This document shows, piece after piece, positions 51,443 through 60,211 of a stretch of 64,000 nt of DNA (the stretch's first letter is position 1; the number at the start of each line of letters is the position of its first letter). The DNA is taken from positions 45,243-109,242 of the forward strand of contig AYSC01000008.1 of the NCBI GenBank assembly GCA_000503195.1. Reading direction: 5' to 3'. Under the pieces are notes generated by a model. That model was not told the origin of the DNA. It made no database searches and saw only the letters and a list, made by a program, of their open reading frames with translations. A program made the position numbers and the translations under genes. This stretch comes from Blastomonas sp. CACIA14H2 (GTDB taxonomy: Bacteria > Pseudomonadota > Alphaproteobacteria > Sphingomonadales > Sphingomonadaceae).

Positions 51443-52141
51443 TTATCCGGGCTTGCCGGCCGCCATGGCCGTGGCACCCACGACCCAGGCAGACAAACCC
51501 GCCACCGGTACGGCGCAAAGGACTGCCTCGGCGATCTCGGCTTCGCTCGCGCCGGCGCGCCGCGCTCCGTCCATATGAACCGATGCCCATTCGCTGTAAT
51601 CGGCAGCGAGAACGGTCACCAGCAAAAGTTCGGCGTGCGCGGGCGTCAGGGCGGTCCCACTGAGAGTGCCTTCGCGCATCAGATAATAGGCATCCGCCCC
51701 CACCGGCACCAGTTCGATCAGCTTGCCGAGCGACGGCGGCATCTGGCCGAAATACTGCAGAAAGTTCGCTGCAGCCTCTCCGTCGGCGACTGCAATCGGT
51801 GTGGCTTCAGCCTCGATGATGGCGTCGCTGCCATAGCATTTTGTCAGCGCCGCTGCGAAACGCATCGCTGCACCTTCGCCGCGCGAACTGGACAGGATCG
51901 TCATCGCCGAGGCCGCGTGCTCGAGATCGAGGCCGGCGCTCGCTGCCGCAGCAAGCTCTCGCTCGGCCATGTCGGGATAGCCCTTCGTGCAGGCGGCGGC
52001 TGCCAGGAAGAGGCGCTTGAGGTTCGATGGCAGAGCGCTGTCCTCCTCGATCACCTGGCGGAACAGTCGGTAACCGGCCACCGTCTTGGGCGCATTCTGG
52101 CGAAGGCGACCGTTGGCAAGAAGCGGATTTGTAACTGTCAT
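51443..52141 (-). CDS. Carboxymuconolactone decarboxylase-family protein 2
   Basis: A 232-residue two-domain AhpD/CMD-like protein, paralogous to the one at 39 kb: AGYRLFRQVIEED, AAANFLQYFGQMPPSLGKLIELVPVGADAYYLMREG, and EWASVHMDGARRAGASEAEIAEAVLCAVPVAG. AAAGGAGGGAGA before the ATG is a very strong ribosome-binding site. It is the first gene of the CMD/TetR/MDR operon. Function as for its paralogue is open; no CxxC is present. Confidence 0.83.
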   Translation of the reverse strand: MTVTNPLLANGRLRQNAPKTVAGYRLFRQVIEEDSALPSNLKRLFLAAAACTKGYPDMAERELAAAASAGLDLEHAASAMTILSSSRGEGAAMRFAAALTKCYGSDAIIEAEATPIAVADGEAAANFLQYFGQMPPSLGKLIELVPVGADAYYLMREGTLSGTALTPAHAELLLVTVLAADYSEWASVHMDGARRAGASEAEIAEAVLCAVPVAGLSAWVVGATAMAAGKPG

Positions 52142-52160
52142 GGACTCTCCCTCCTTTAGA

Positions 52161-52172
52161 CCGCCCGGTCGG
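52161..52172. promoter_or_regulatory. Near-perfect TetR-type operator upstream of CMD-like gene 2
   Basis: CCGCCCGGTCGG differs from the exact palindrome by one base and lies 20 bases before the start of the CMD/TetR/MDR operon, about where transcription should begin. Confidence 0.5.
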
Positions 52173-52220
52173 ACGATGGGCTACGCCCAGGCTCGGCGGT
52201 GGTCAAGGTCAAACCCTTTA

Positions 52221-52249
52221 TTGACAACCGACCGGTCGGTCGGTCAAAT
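52221..52249 (+). promoter_or_regulatory. Promoter with TetR-type palindrome, upstream of SDR 4
   Basis: TTGACA (52221-52226), CCGACCGGTCGG (52228-52239) and a -10-like TCAAAT (52244-52249) repeat the architecture of the promoters at 39.8 and 41.3 kb. Confidence 0.66.
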
Positions 52250-52306
52250 GGATTGTTGCCCGGAGGGATACATTCGGCACAGTCACAAACAGGAGAAGGC
52301 CCATTT

Positions 52307-53062
52307 ATGTCCAAGCTAACCGATCGGATTGCCTTGGTAACGGGCGCTGCTTCCGGGATCGGCAAAGCCACGGCGATCCGCTTTGCGGAAGCGGGCGCAA
52401 CACTGGTACTGGCCGACCGCAACGCGGAGGCTCTCGCCGCCGCGCTCGCCGAACTGGATGATCCGCGACACCTCTCGTGCCTGCTCGACGTCACCGACGA
52501 AGCGGGTTGGGCCGAGCTTGCCGCGACGATCGAGACCGCATTTGGCCGGCTCGACGTGCTGGTCAACAACGCGGGCTATGGTGCGTTCCGGTCGATCGCC
52601 GAGACAACGCTCGAAGAATGGCGCGCCATCCTGGCGGTCAATCTGGACAGCGTCTTCCTCGGCACGCGGGCGATGCTCCCGCTGCTGGCGAAGTCGCGCG
52701 TCGGCGGGTCGATCATCAACATGTCGTCGATCCGCGGAATCGCGGGAGCACCGTTTGCTGGCTCCTATTGCGCGGCCAAGGGCGGGGTGCGGCTGTTCAC
52801 CAAGGCAGCGGCGCTGGAATGCGCGGCCCTGGGCAACGGCGTGCGGGTGAACTCGATCCACCCCGGCCACGTCCTGACCCCGCTGACCTCGCGGGTCCAC
52901 GACGATCCCGAGCAGGCAGCCAAGCTGCTGGCCGACACCCCGATGGGCCGCGCCGGCGACCCGGACGAGATCGCCGCCGCGATGCTGTTCCTGGCCGGCG
53001 ATGGATCGCGCTACATGACCGGTTCCGAACTGGTCGTCGACGGCGGTTCGACCGCGCAATAG
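52307..53062 (+). CDS. SDR-family oxidoreductase 4
   Basis: A 251-residue classical SDR: TGAASGIG (13-20), LVNNAGYG, catalytic S141, Y154 and K158 (SYCAAKGG), and ELVVDGG near the end. Its second half is close to the frameshifted SDR at 49 kb (YCAAKG.VR.FTKA.ALECAALG...RVNS.HPG), so the two arose by duplication. AGGAGAAGG precedes the ATG. It is alone in its transcription unit, driven by a TetR-operator promoter and convergent to the second DUF1254 gene. Confidence 0.92.
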   Translation: MSKLTDRIALVTGAASGIGKATAIRFAEAGATLVLADRNAEALAAALAELDDPRHLSCLLDVTDEAGWAELAATIETAFGRLDVLVNNAGYGAFRSIAETTLEEWRAILAVNLDSVFLGTRAMLPLLAKSRVGGSIINMSSIRGIAGAPFAGSYCAAKGGVRLFTKAAALECAALGNGVRVNSIHPGHVLTPLTSRVHDDPEQAAKLLADTPMGRAGDPDEIAAAMLFLAGDGSRYMTGSELVVDGGSTAQ

Positions 53063-53082
53063 GGCAGAGCGCGCAAGCCCGC

Positions 53083-54477
53083 TCACGGTTCGCGGATCAC
53101 CCCGGGCGGCAGCCACCGCCCGCTCGTGACCTCCGCCCGGGGCAGGTAGGAGCGGATGACGAGGAAGAACGGACCTGCCGGGGCGGGCAGCCAGTTCGCC
53201 GATTCGGAGGTTGCGTGCCGGATGATGATATCGACCGATCCGTCGCGATTGACCTTGAGCCCCGGGGTGCGGTCGCTGACGAGATAGCGGCCTAGCGGAT
53301 TGGGGTGGAGCTCGAAGGTCCGCGCGTCGTAAAGGGTCACCGACCAGAAGCCGTCGACTGGCGGGGGCTGCGGAAGGTGCAGGCGATAGGCGGCCTTGGC
53401 ACCGTCGAGGGGTTCTCCGCCAGCATCGACGAAGGTGTTGAACGACGCATTCTCCTCGCGCACATTCGCCCCGAGTCCGGCGAGATTGTTGATCGCACGG
53501 CGCAGGTAGTTGTGCCCGTAATTCCCCTTCGAAACGACCGTCCATCCTGTGCCGGTCGGCTGGCCGAGCTGACTGCGTGCATTGAGCAGAAGGCGCATCG
53601 CATCCGCATATCCCGCTTCGACGGCTTCGCGCGCGACCGGATCGAGCCGCGCAGGATCGAAATGTCCCGACCCCAGGCCGGGAATAGTGCGAAATCCCGC
53701 CATGAGGGCTTCCTCGCCCGGCAGATGGCCGTCGGTTGCCAGCACATAGTCGAGGGCGCGCATGAAATCGGCCGCGCTGTCGCCCGGAGCCGGCGGGACA
53801 TGGCCAGGGGCAGCGGTGGAAGCGAGATCGCCCCGCGGCCGCAGCTTCACCGCGTCCTGGAAGCGGTATGCCTGTTCCAGCTCGCGCCGGGTCTGTGCGA
53901 ACACGCGCATCAGGATCCAGACATGCCTGCTGGTCATCTCGACCCGTGTCAGCCCCTCGGGCACATCGCCCTGCCATCCGGGCGGGGTCAGCAGGAACCT
54001 GCCTCCCGCGGAACCCACGGTACGCGTGCCGAGATTGCCCGGATTGCCGTAGATGTCGAAGTAATTGAGAGTATAGTATCGAAGCGACGTCGGAGGGATG
54101 GTGACCTCCACCGGGCCGAGGGCGAGATCGAGCCACGACGTCGAATAGAGCGTGTCCGAATTGGGTACCTTGAAAGCTGCATAGCCTGGGCCAGCCAGTT
54201 CGCGCTCGTGGATGAAGGTGCCGAACCCGCTATACCCGGCGCCGCCTTCGGCGATCGCCTGGCGATGCATCTCCTTGTACTGCAGCACGGCGGGCAAGCC
54301 GTAGATGGTGGCCTGGAAGGCAACGGACCGCAGCAGGATCGCCCGGTCGCTCGCATTCACGGGCAAAAGGTCTGCCTGCACCCGCTCGCCCTGTCCGGAC
54401 GCTCCTGCCTGGGCGACAGCCGGTATCGACAACGGCGCCAGGATCGCCGCAGACATCATTAAAGTCAGAAATTTCAC
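53083..54477 (-). CDS. DUF1254/DUF1214 exported protein 2
   Basis: A 464-residue protein with signal peptide MKFLTLMMSAAILAPLSIPA and cleavage near VAQA, a DUF1254 domain (QATIYGLPAVLQYKEM, VPNSDTLYSTSWLDLALGPVEVTIPP) and a C-terminal DUF1214 domain (GFWSVTLYDARTFELHPNPLGRYLVSDRTPGL, SANWLPAPAGPFFLVIRSYLPR). The GTG start overlaps the ligase stop as GTGA, with GAGGAG upstream. It is a paralogue of the 39.9-kb gene, and here too it sits in the acyl-CoA cluster. Confidence 0.87.
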   Translation of the reverse strand: MKFLTLMMSAAILAPLSIPAVAQAGASGQGERVQADLLPVNASDRAILLRSVAFQATIYGLPAVLQYKEMHRQAIAEGGAGYSGFGTFIHERELAGPGYAAFKVPNSDTLYSTSWLDLALGPVEVTIPPTSLRYYTLNYFDIYGNPGNLGTRTVGSAGGRFLLTPPGWQGDVPEGLTRVEMTSRHVWILMRVFAQTRRELEQAYRFQDAVKLRPRGDLASTAAPGHVPPAPGDSAADFMRALDYVLATDGHLPGEEALMAGFRTIPGLGSGHFDPARLDPVAREAVEAGYADAMRLLLNARSQLGQPTGTGWTVVSKGNYGHNYLRRAINNLAGLGANVREENASFNTFVDAGGEPLDGAKAAYRLHLPQPPPVDGFWSVTLYDARTFELHPNPLGRYLVSDRTPGLKVNRDGSVDIIIRHATSESANWLPAPAGPFFLVIRSYLPRAEVTSGRWLPPGVIREP

Positions 54478-56243
54478 GCTGTCGCGCTCCTCTCGCTGTT
54501 CGCTGCGTCCAACGACTGCGTCATGCGCGCCTGAACGAGCTGGCTTTGCACAATATCCTGCTTGAGCAGCTTGCCGCTGGCGTTGCGCGGCAGCGGTTCG
54601 CGCTGCAAGACAATCGCCACCGGCACCTTGAAGGCGGCAAGACGCGCGGCGCAATGTGCCAGCACTGCAGCCTCTGCTATGGCGCTGCCGGGCGCGACCT
54701 GCACCACCGCGACCGGCACCTCGCCGAGCATGCGGTGAGGAAAGGCCACCAGCGCTGCATCAGCGATGCCGTCATATTCGAACAGGCAGTGCTCGACTTC
54801 GATGCAATGGATATTCTCGCCGCCGCGGATGACCACATCCTTGGCGCGGTCGACGATGTAGAGGAACCCTTCCTCGTCGATCCTTGCCAGGTCGCCGGTG
54901 CGAACCCAGCCGTCGACGAAAGTTGCTGCGGTTTCCTCGGGCCTGTTCCAATAGCCCTTGGCCATGTTGGGACCTGCAACCCACAATTCGCCCACTTCGC
55001 CCGTTGGCAGGACGCGCCGTGCTTCCTGATCCATGATGCGGATATCGACCACTGCGACCGGGGCCCCGCAACTCGTCGGGCGTCGGCGGTAATCCGAGCC
55101 CGAATGGGTCGTCGCCAGACCGCAGGTCTCCGTCATGCCCCAGCCATGGCCGGGAATGGCAGACGGCAGGCGCGAGGCAAGCCTCGCCAACAGCTCCGGC
55201 GCTGCTGCCGCGCCGCCATAACCGATGCTCGCCAGCGACGAGAGGTCATAATCGCCTACCCGGGGATGCTCTGCGATCTGCCAGGCGATGGTCGGGACGC
55301 CGACCACCCAGTTCAGCTTCTCGTCCTGGATCAGGCGCATCGCCGGCTCGGGCTCGAAGCGGTGCATGAGGACGAGGCGATGGCCCGCGTCGAGCGCCGG
55401 GCAGAGGATCGCGAAGCACCCGGTCACATGGAAGAACGGCACCACGACCAGCGCGCCCGCCTGTGTCGGCGGCACGGCAGGGTCGGGAGGCAAGGTCCCA
55501 TCGCGCAGGGATGCCCGGGCGGCGGCAAAGGCGGCCCCGGTGATGTTCGACAGGGCCGCTCGGTGCGACGCGAGAACGCCCTTGGGTTTCCCCGTGGTGC
55601 CCGACGTGTAGAAAATCGTCGCGGGATCGTCGGGCTGCACGGTACGCGGCGGTTGCGGTGGCTCGGGCAGCCGCTCCCAGTCGCCGGGCGCTCCGATCAG
55701 GTCTTCGAGCCTGCGTGCCGATCCCGCTTGCACGGAACCGCAGGTGAAGACCTGCTCGAGCGTGGGACAATCCCTCACCAGATCGGCGAGGCGCTCCCAT
55801 CGCTTTGCGTCGGCCAGCAGCACCTTGGCGCCCGAATCCTGAATGCCGAAGGCGAGCTCGTGTCCCAGCCACCACGCATTGAGCGGGACGGCGATCGCGC
55901 CGAGCGCCGTCGCGGCGAAGAAGCAGACCGGCCATTCGGGAAGATTGCGCATCGCGATCACCACGCGATCCCCCGGGCCGACGCCGCATTGCGCCAGAAC
56001 CTGCATCAGCGCCAGCGTCGCGCGGCGGAAGCCCCGGAACGTGACGCGCCGGTCGTTGTGGACAAGAAACGGCAGGTCATCGAAGCGGCTCGACCCACTG
56101 ACGAGTTCGCCCATGGTCTTGGGCCCATGTTTCCACGCCCGGCGCGCTATGCCGTCGACCAGGATCGTCTCCACTTCGAACGGAGCCCCCGCCGCGGTAA
56201 GCTGCTCGTGTGCGCGTGCAATGGAAGGCGGAGCGTCGGTCAT
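54474..56243 (-). CDS. AMP-dependent acyl-CoA ligase 2
   Basis: A 589-residue ANL enzyme: FYTSGTTGKPKGV (211-223), YGGAAAAPELL, HGWGMTETCGLATTHSGSDY, WVRTGDLARIDEEGFLYIVDRAKDVVIRGGENIHCIEVE, and the catalytic-lysine region LPRNASGKLLKQDIV. It follows the fatty-acid/cyclohexane-carboxylate ligase pattern. GAGGGACAG before the ATG supports this start over one 15 codons earlier. The next gene (DUF1254) is coupled by GTGA. The substrate is unknown. Confidence 0.92.
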   Translation of the reverse strand: MTDAPPSIARAHEQLTAAGAPFEVETILVDGIARRAWKHGPKTMGELVSGSSRFDDLPFLVHNDRRVTFRGFRRATLALMQVLAQCGVGPGDRVVIAMRNLPEWPVCFFAATALGAIAVPLNAWWLGHELAFGIQDSGAKVLLADAKRWERLADLVRDCPTLEQVFTCGSVQAGSARRLEDLIGAPGDWERLPEPPQPPRTVQPDDPATIFYTSGTTGKPKGVLASHRAALSNITGAAFAAARASLRDGTLPPDPAVPPTQAGALVVVPFFHVTGCFAILCPALDAGHRLVLMHRFEPEPAMRLIQDEKLNWVVGVPTIAWQIAEHPRVGDYDLSSLASIGYGGAAAAPELLARLASRLPSAIPGHGWGMTETCGLATTHSGSDYRRRPTSCGAPVAVVDIRIMDQEARRVLPTGEVGELWVAGPNMAKGYWNRPEETAATFVDGWVRTGDLARIDEEGFLYIVDRAKDVVIRGGENIHCIEVEHCLFEYDGIADAALVAFPHRMLGEVPVAVVQVAPGSAIAEAAVLAHCAARLAAFKVPVAIVLQREPLPRNASGKLLKQDIVQSQLVQARMTQSLDAANSERSATA

Positions 56244-56760
56244 CTGTCCCTCATGGGCGATCCGATCGAGCCGCGAGACGACATGCATCCAGCGGCTCGA
56301 GGACCATAAAACTGAGGCAGGCTAGCAGGTTACACGATAGCGCTCGACTAGCACTTTGTACGTGAGCCTCGTGCCATGCGTGGCCACCGAACGACCGCCG
56401 CCTGGCCTGTCGTTCTCCAGGGGCCCAATCCGATCGCTCGGCGCGGCCAAGCATTGGGTGCCTCGCCTTTGGACCCGCAAACCGCAGGTAGAGAAAGAGG
56501 CACGATGGCTGCTCGTACGCAGATGTTGCCCCTCGACATGGCCGGTCTTGTCCCCAGTTGCTTTGCCGGCATCAGCGCTGGATGCTCATGTGGCTTTCCA
56601 TTATCCCATCGCCTGATCGGCGTTTGTCCGAAGAGCCAGGGAAATTGGCGCCTGTCATTTCGATGCGAGACTTTCACCGCGGCTGAAAGGCCTCGACGAA
56701 CGGGGTCTTCGCGATGATTCAAGGCGATGCGAATGCCGCGAATATTATTGGAGTACTGAA
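56244..56760. other. 517-bp stretch without a recognisable gene
   Basis: Short frames exist on both strands but none has a ribosome-binding site plus a recognisable sequence, and base composition is less biased than in the neighbouring genes. The AT-rich patch near 56740-56757 may hold the promoter of the next gene. I see no operator palindrome, IS end or RNA gene here. Confidence 0.5.
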
Positions 56761-57060
56761 ATGAATGGTGTGAAGGTCACGCTTACCTTGAAAATGAAGC
56801 CCGAAGCCATTGATGGCTTTTGCGCTGCCCTGCCGGAAATGATCAAGGATACGGCTCAGCGCCCGGGCTTCCGCGATATCTGCATCGTCCGCCAGGCCAA
56901 CGAACCGACCGTGATGTTCTATGAGACATGGGACAGCGAGCAGGCCTATCACGACTATATTGCCTGGCGCACCGAGCGCGGTGAAATGGACGGCATGGCC
57001 TCTGCTGTCACGGCACCTCCTGAACTCGCTTTCTGGCCTATCCTGGTCGCCGCTGCCTGA
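56761..57060 (+). CDS. Antibiotic-biosynthesis-monooxygenase (ABM) domain protein
   Basis: The 99-residue protein has the ABM fold pattern: VTLTLKMKPEAIDGFCAALPEMIKDTAQRPGFRDICIVRQANEPTVMFYETWDSEQAYHDYIAWRTE. Such small dimers include quinol monooxygenases such as YgiN and heme-degrading relatives. It stands alone between a 517-bp gap and a convergent hydrolase, with no obvious Shine-Dalgarno. It could oxidise an aromatic intermediate, but this is inference. Confidence 0.8.
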   Translation: MNGVKVTLTLKMKPEAIDGFCAALPEMIKDTAQRPGFRDICIVRQANEPTVMFYETWDSEQAYHDYIAWRTERGEMDGMASAVTAPPELAFWPILVAAA

Positions 57061-57074
57061 CGGCAACGGCCCAA

Positions 57075-57992
57075 TCAGCGCCGAGGCTCAATTCCCGCCG
57101 CAAGATCAATGACGGCTGCAGCAAAGCCCTGCGGCGCTTCCTGCGGCAGGTTGTGCCCCGCACCGGCCAGCACCCGATATTCCCAATATGCGGTAAACTT
57201 GTCCCGCTTGGGTGCAGGCTGGCCGCCCAGCGGTCCGGCATCGCCGTACAGCGCGATGGTGGGCACATCGATCGGCGGCTGTTCGCGTTCGAGCCGCTCC
57301 GCCAGGTCGCCAAGCGAAGGATCGCCTGCGACCAGCCCCGCGCGATGCCGGTAGGAATGCAGCACCACCTCGACGAAATCGGGGTTGTCGAGCGCGGCCG
57401 CCGATCGCGAGAACGTCTCGTCATCGAATGCCCAGCCGGGCGACCACAGCTTCCAGAGCAAGCGGCAGAAACCGTGGCGATTGGTTTCCAGCATGGCCCG
57501 GCCGCGTTCGGTATGAAGATAATATTGATACCACAGCACATGTTCGATCTCGGGCGGCAGCGGTTGAGTGGATGGCGGGCCGAACAGATTGTAACCGCCC
57601 CCCGTGACCAGCCCACCGACCAGATCCGGTCGGATGGCAGACACGATGCACGCTGCGCGCCCACCCCAGTCATAGCCCGCCACGATCGGGCGATCGAGCT
57701 TCAGCGCGGTCAGCAGCTCGACAAGGTCCATGCCCAGCGCGGCCTGCTCGCCCGATCGCAGGGCTTTGGGATCGCGAAACCGGGTGGGGCCGAAGCCGCG
57801 CAGATACGGCACGATCACACGCAGCCCATGCGCCGCCAGGTTGTCGGCAACAGCGTCATAGGCGCGCGGCGAATAGGGAAAGCCATGCAGCAGCACGACC
57901 GGTACGCCCCCCGCAGCGCCGCGCTCCTCATAAGCTATGGACAGGCCTGGCGTGTCGATCTGGCGAAGCGCGGCGCTGGGCTGCTCGGGCAT
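57075..57992 (-). CDS. Alpha/beta hydrolase with Asp nucleophile (epoxide hydrolase/dehalogenase type)
   Basis: The 305-residue hydrolase has the oxyanion loop LLHGFPYSPRAYD, the nucleophile elbow AGYDWGGRAA with Asp108 rather than Ser, a cap region rich in Trp and Tyr (HVLWYQYYLHTERGRAML), and a C-terminal catalytic His (AGAGHNLPQEAP). Asp at the elbow points to epoxide hydrolases or haloalkane dehalogenases. GAGGAGA before the ATG fixes the start. It lies 22 nt downstream of an MFS gene. Confidence 0.87.
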   Translation of the reverse strand: MPEQPSAALRQIDTPGLSIAYEERGAAGGVPVVLLHGFPYSPRAYDAVADNLAAHGLRVIVPYLRGFGPTRFRDPKALRSGEQAALGMDLVELLTALKLDRPIVAGYDWGGRAACIVSAIRPDLVGGLVTGGGYNLFGPPSTQPLPPEIEHVLWYQYYLHTERGRAMLETNRHGFCRLLWKLWSPGWAFDDETFSRSAAALDNPDFVEVVLHSYRHRAGLVAGDPSLGDLAERLEREQPPIDVPTIALYGDAGPLGGQPAPKRDKFTAYWEYRVLAGAGHNLPQEAPQGFAAAVIDLAAGIEPRR

Positions 57993-58014
57993 GGCGTGTC
58001 TCCTCGTGAAACCT

Positions 58015-59379
58015 TCAGGTCGTCCGCTGGCGATAGCGGCGCGCCGCGACAAGAAAATGGGCGGCGGCGACCAGCGGCAAGACGCTCATGATCAGCAACG
58101 CGGATTCCATGCCCGTCGCGCCGGCGGCGCTGCAGGCGGGGGGCGGCGGACCGTCTGCGCTGAGACAGGCGCGCGCAAATTCGGCGGCATCGAGGCCTAT
58201 CGCTCGGCGTGCGCCATAGTCGCTGGCCGCACCGATCAGCGGCGGGCCGAGACCCAGGCCTATCAGGTTGGTCACGAGATAAAAGACCGACGTTACCGTT
58301 GCGCGGCTGCGCGCCTGTGCCAGCGCATGCACCTGCGCGAAGGCTGGCGCTACATAGGCATAGATCGCCACCATCGCGAGGAAGCTCGCCGCGATCAGGA
58401 TCTCCAGGCTGTGCGAAAGGATGCCCCCGGCCAGCAGGAACGGGGCGGGCAACACCGCCAGGGCGGCTATGATCGCCAGGCGACGCGGTTGCCCGGCACC
58501 CCAGCGGTCGCCCGCCAGGCCTCCCGCCATTGTGCCGATCGCGCCGCCTGCGCCTGCGACGAGCCCGGTCAACAGCCCGACCTGTCCCAAAGGCAGCTGA
58601 TAGCTTCGCACGAGCAGCGCGGGCAGGAAAGCCGCGAGACCATAGCCGACCAGCACGACCAGCGATCCGCCCCAGACCAGATGCCGGAACGCCGAATTAC
58701 GCATCAGGTCGCCAAGCACGGCGCGAAACGAGGGCGCCGCGTCAGCATCGGCAAGGCTGGCTGCTGCGGTGCCATGGCGCGGCGGATCCTTGAGCCGCAG
58801 CAGCATCACGGCGACGAGCAGAAAGCCGGGGAGCCCCAGCAGCAGAAACGCCTGTCGCCACCCGATCTCTTCCGCCAGCCAGCCCACGCCCGCTGCGCCC
58901 AGGAAAGTGCCGAGTGGCGCGCCGAGCGTGTAGATCGCGATCGCGGTGGCGCGCCGGTTCTCGGGGAAATAATCCGCGATCATCGAATGCGACGCGGGGT
59001 TGCCCCCGGCTTCGCCGATGCCCACCCCCATGCGCGCGAGAAACAGCGTGACGAAATCACGCGCCAGCCCGCATGCCATCGCCATAGCCGACCAGATCGC
59101 GACGCACCATGAGAGCAGCGAGGCGCGGTTGCGCCTTTCGGCGAGCCGCGCGAGCGGCAATCCGGCGAGCGAATAGACGATGGCAAAGGCGGGGCCGATC
59201 ATCAGGCCGATCTGCCAGTCGGTCAGATGCAGCTCGGTCTTTATCCTGTCCTGGACGACGCTGACGGCGGTGCGATCGATGAAGCTGATCGTATAGGCTG
59301 CGGTGAGCAGCGCCAGGCCTTGCCACGAGGCAGCGGTCACTGTCGGTTTCGCGTGTAGGTGCGGTGGGTTTCTGGTCAT
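58015..59379 (-). CDS. MFS permease, spinster-like
   Basis: A 454-residue permease: SFIDRTAVSVVQDRIKTELHLTDWQIGL after helix 1, RLAERRNRASLLSW between helices 2 and 3, and GIGEAGGNPASHSMIADYFPENRRATA after helix 4. A Cys/Pro loop (ACLSADGPPPPACSAAG) lies before the last helix. The ATG giving MTRNPPHL is chosen because upstream codons belong to a shadow of the neighbouring gene. It is followed by the hydrolase and preceded by an enoyl-CoA hydratase gene. Confidence 0.88.
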   Translation of the reverse strand: MTRNPPHLHAKPTVTAASWQGLALLTAAYTISFIDRTAVSVVQDRIKTELHLTDWQIGLMIGPAFAIVYSLAGLPLARLAERRNRASLLSWCVAIWSAMAMACGLARDFVTLFLARMGVGIGEAGGNPASHSMIADYFPENRRATAIAIYTLGAPLGTFLGAAGVGWLAEEIGWRQAFLLLGLPGFLLVAVMLLRLKDPPRHGTAAASLADADAAPSFRAVLGDLMRNSAFRHLVWGGSLVVLVGYGLAAFLPALLVRSYQLPLGQVGLLTGLVAGAGGAIGTMAGGLAGDRWGAGQPRRLAIIAALAVLPAPFLLAGGILSHSLEILIAASFLAMVAIYAYVAPAFAQVHALAQARSRATVTSVFYLVTNLIGLGLGPPLIGAASDYGARRAIGLDAAEFARACLSADGPPPPACSAAGATGMESALLIMSVLPLVAAAHFLVAARRYRQRTT

Positions 59380-59419
59380 GTTTTCTTGGCCGTTGGCGCC
59401 GTGCCTGCCATGGCAGGGC

Positions 59420-60178
59420 TCAGCATGTGCGCGCAGCGCGGTTGAGGAAGCTTGCCGCGGCATCGGGCGGATTGTCGCCCGCCAGCAGATGCGCGCTGAT
59501 CTGCGCCTCGAGCGCCAGCGCTTGGGGCAGGGCAAGCCGCTCTCCATCGCGCACCGCCTGCCGTGCCGCCTGAAGCGCGGGCAGCGATCGCTCGGCGATT
59601 GCGGCGGCGCGATCGAGCGCGAGCGCCAGCGCTCCGCCCGCATCGTCTGCCAGCCAGTTGATGAGACCGATCCGTTCGGCCCTGGCAGCATCGATCGGCT
59701 CGCCCAGGCACATCAGTTCGAGCGCCAATGCCGAGCCGACCAGCCGGGGCGCGAGCTGCGTTCCTCCATAGGCCGGAACCACGCCGAGCCGGATCTCGGG
59801 CAGGCCTAGCCTGGCCGTTGGCGATGCGGCGCGGAAGGTGCAGGCCATGGCCAGTTCCAGGCCGCCGCCCAGCGCCCATCCTTCGATCGCCGCGATGGAC
59901 ACCACCGGCATGCCCGCCAGCCGCAGCACCAGCCGGTGCATCCTGTCGATCCGGGCGCCGCGGTCCGCCAGCTGTTCCTTGAGATCGGCTCCGACCGAAA
60001 AGACGCTGTCGGTTCCGGTGATGATCGCAACCCGCACCGCTTCCTGCGTCGTGATGCTGTCGAGCGCCTCGTCAAGCTGGTCGAGCAGATCGCCGTTGAG
60101 CGCGTTCAGCGCACGGGCCCGGGTCAGGCGGATGATCGCCACTCGTCCATCCAGGGCAAAAGTCGTCTCGATCATCAT
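59420..60178 (-). CDS. Enoyl-CoA hydratase 2
   Basis: A 252-residue crotonase with the complete active site: oxyanion strand DSVFSVGADLKEQL, GWALGGGLELAMACTFRAAS, first Glu in LGLPEIRLGVVPAYGGTQLAPR and second in ALALELM. It should hydrate 2-enoyl-CoA esters. The ATG at 60178 is preferred because GGAGGAA lies just upstream, whereas the ATG at 60196 would contain that site inside the gene. It sits between two MFS genes. Confidence 0.9.
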   Translation of the reverse strand: MMIETTFALDGRVAIIRLTRARALNALNGDLLDQLDEALDSITTQEAVRVAIITGTDSVFSVGADLKEQLADRGARIDRMHRLVLRLAGMPVVSIAAIEGWALGGGLELAMACTFRAASPTARLGLPEIRLGVVPAYGGTQLAPRLVGSALALELMCLGEPIDAARAERIGLINWLADDAGGALALALDRAAAIAERSLPALQAARQAVRDGERLALPQALALEAQISAHLLAGDNPPDAAASFLNRAARTC

Positions 60179-60211
60179 CGGCCGTTGTTCCTCCATGATA
60201 TGGCCGCCAGT

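Noticed and set aside
56341..56352. GATAGCGCTCGA, similar to the LacI-type operator
   Set aside because: Shares only the TAGCGCT core, lacks the flanking bases and lies far from the sulfatase locus.
56348..56722. 124-codon minus-strand frame in the gap before the ABM gene
   Set aside because: No ribosome-binding site, no recognisable sequence, composition not like a conserved protein.
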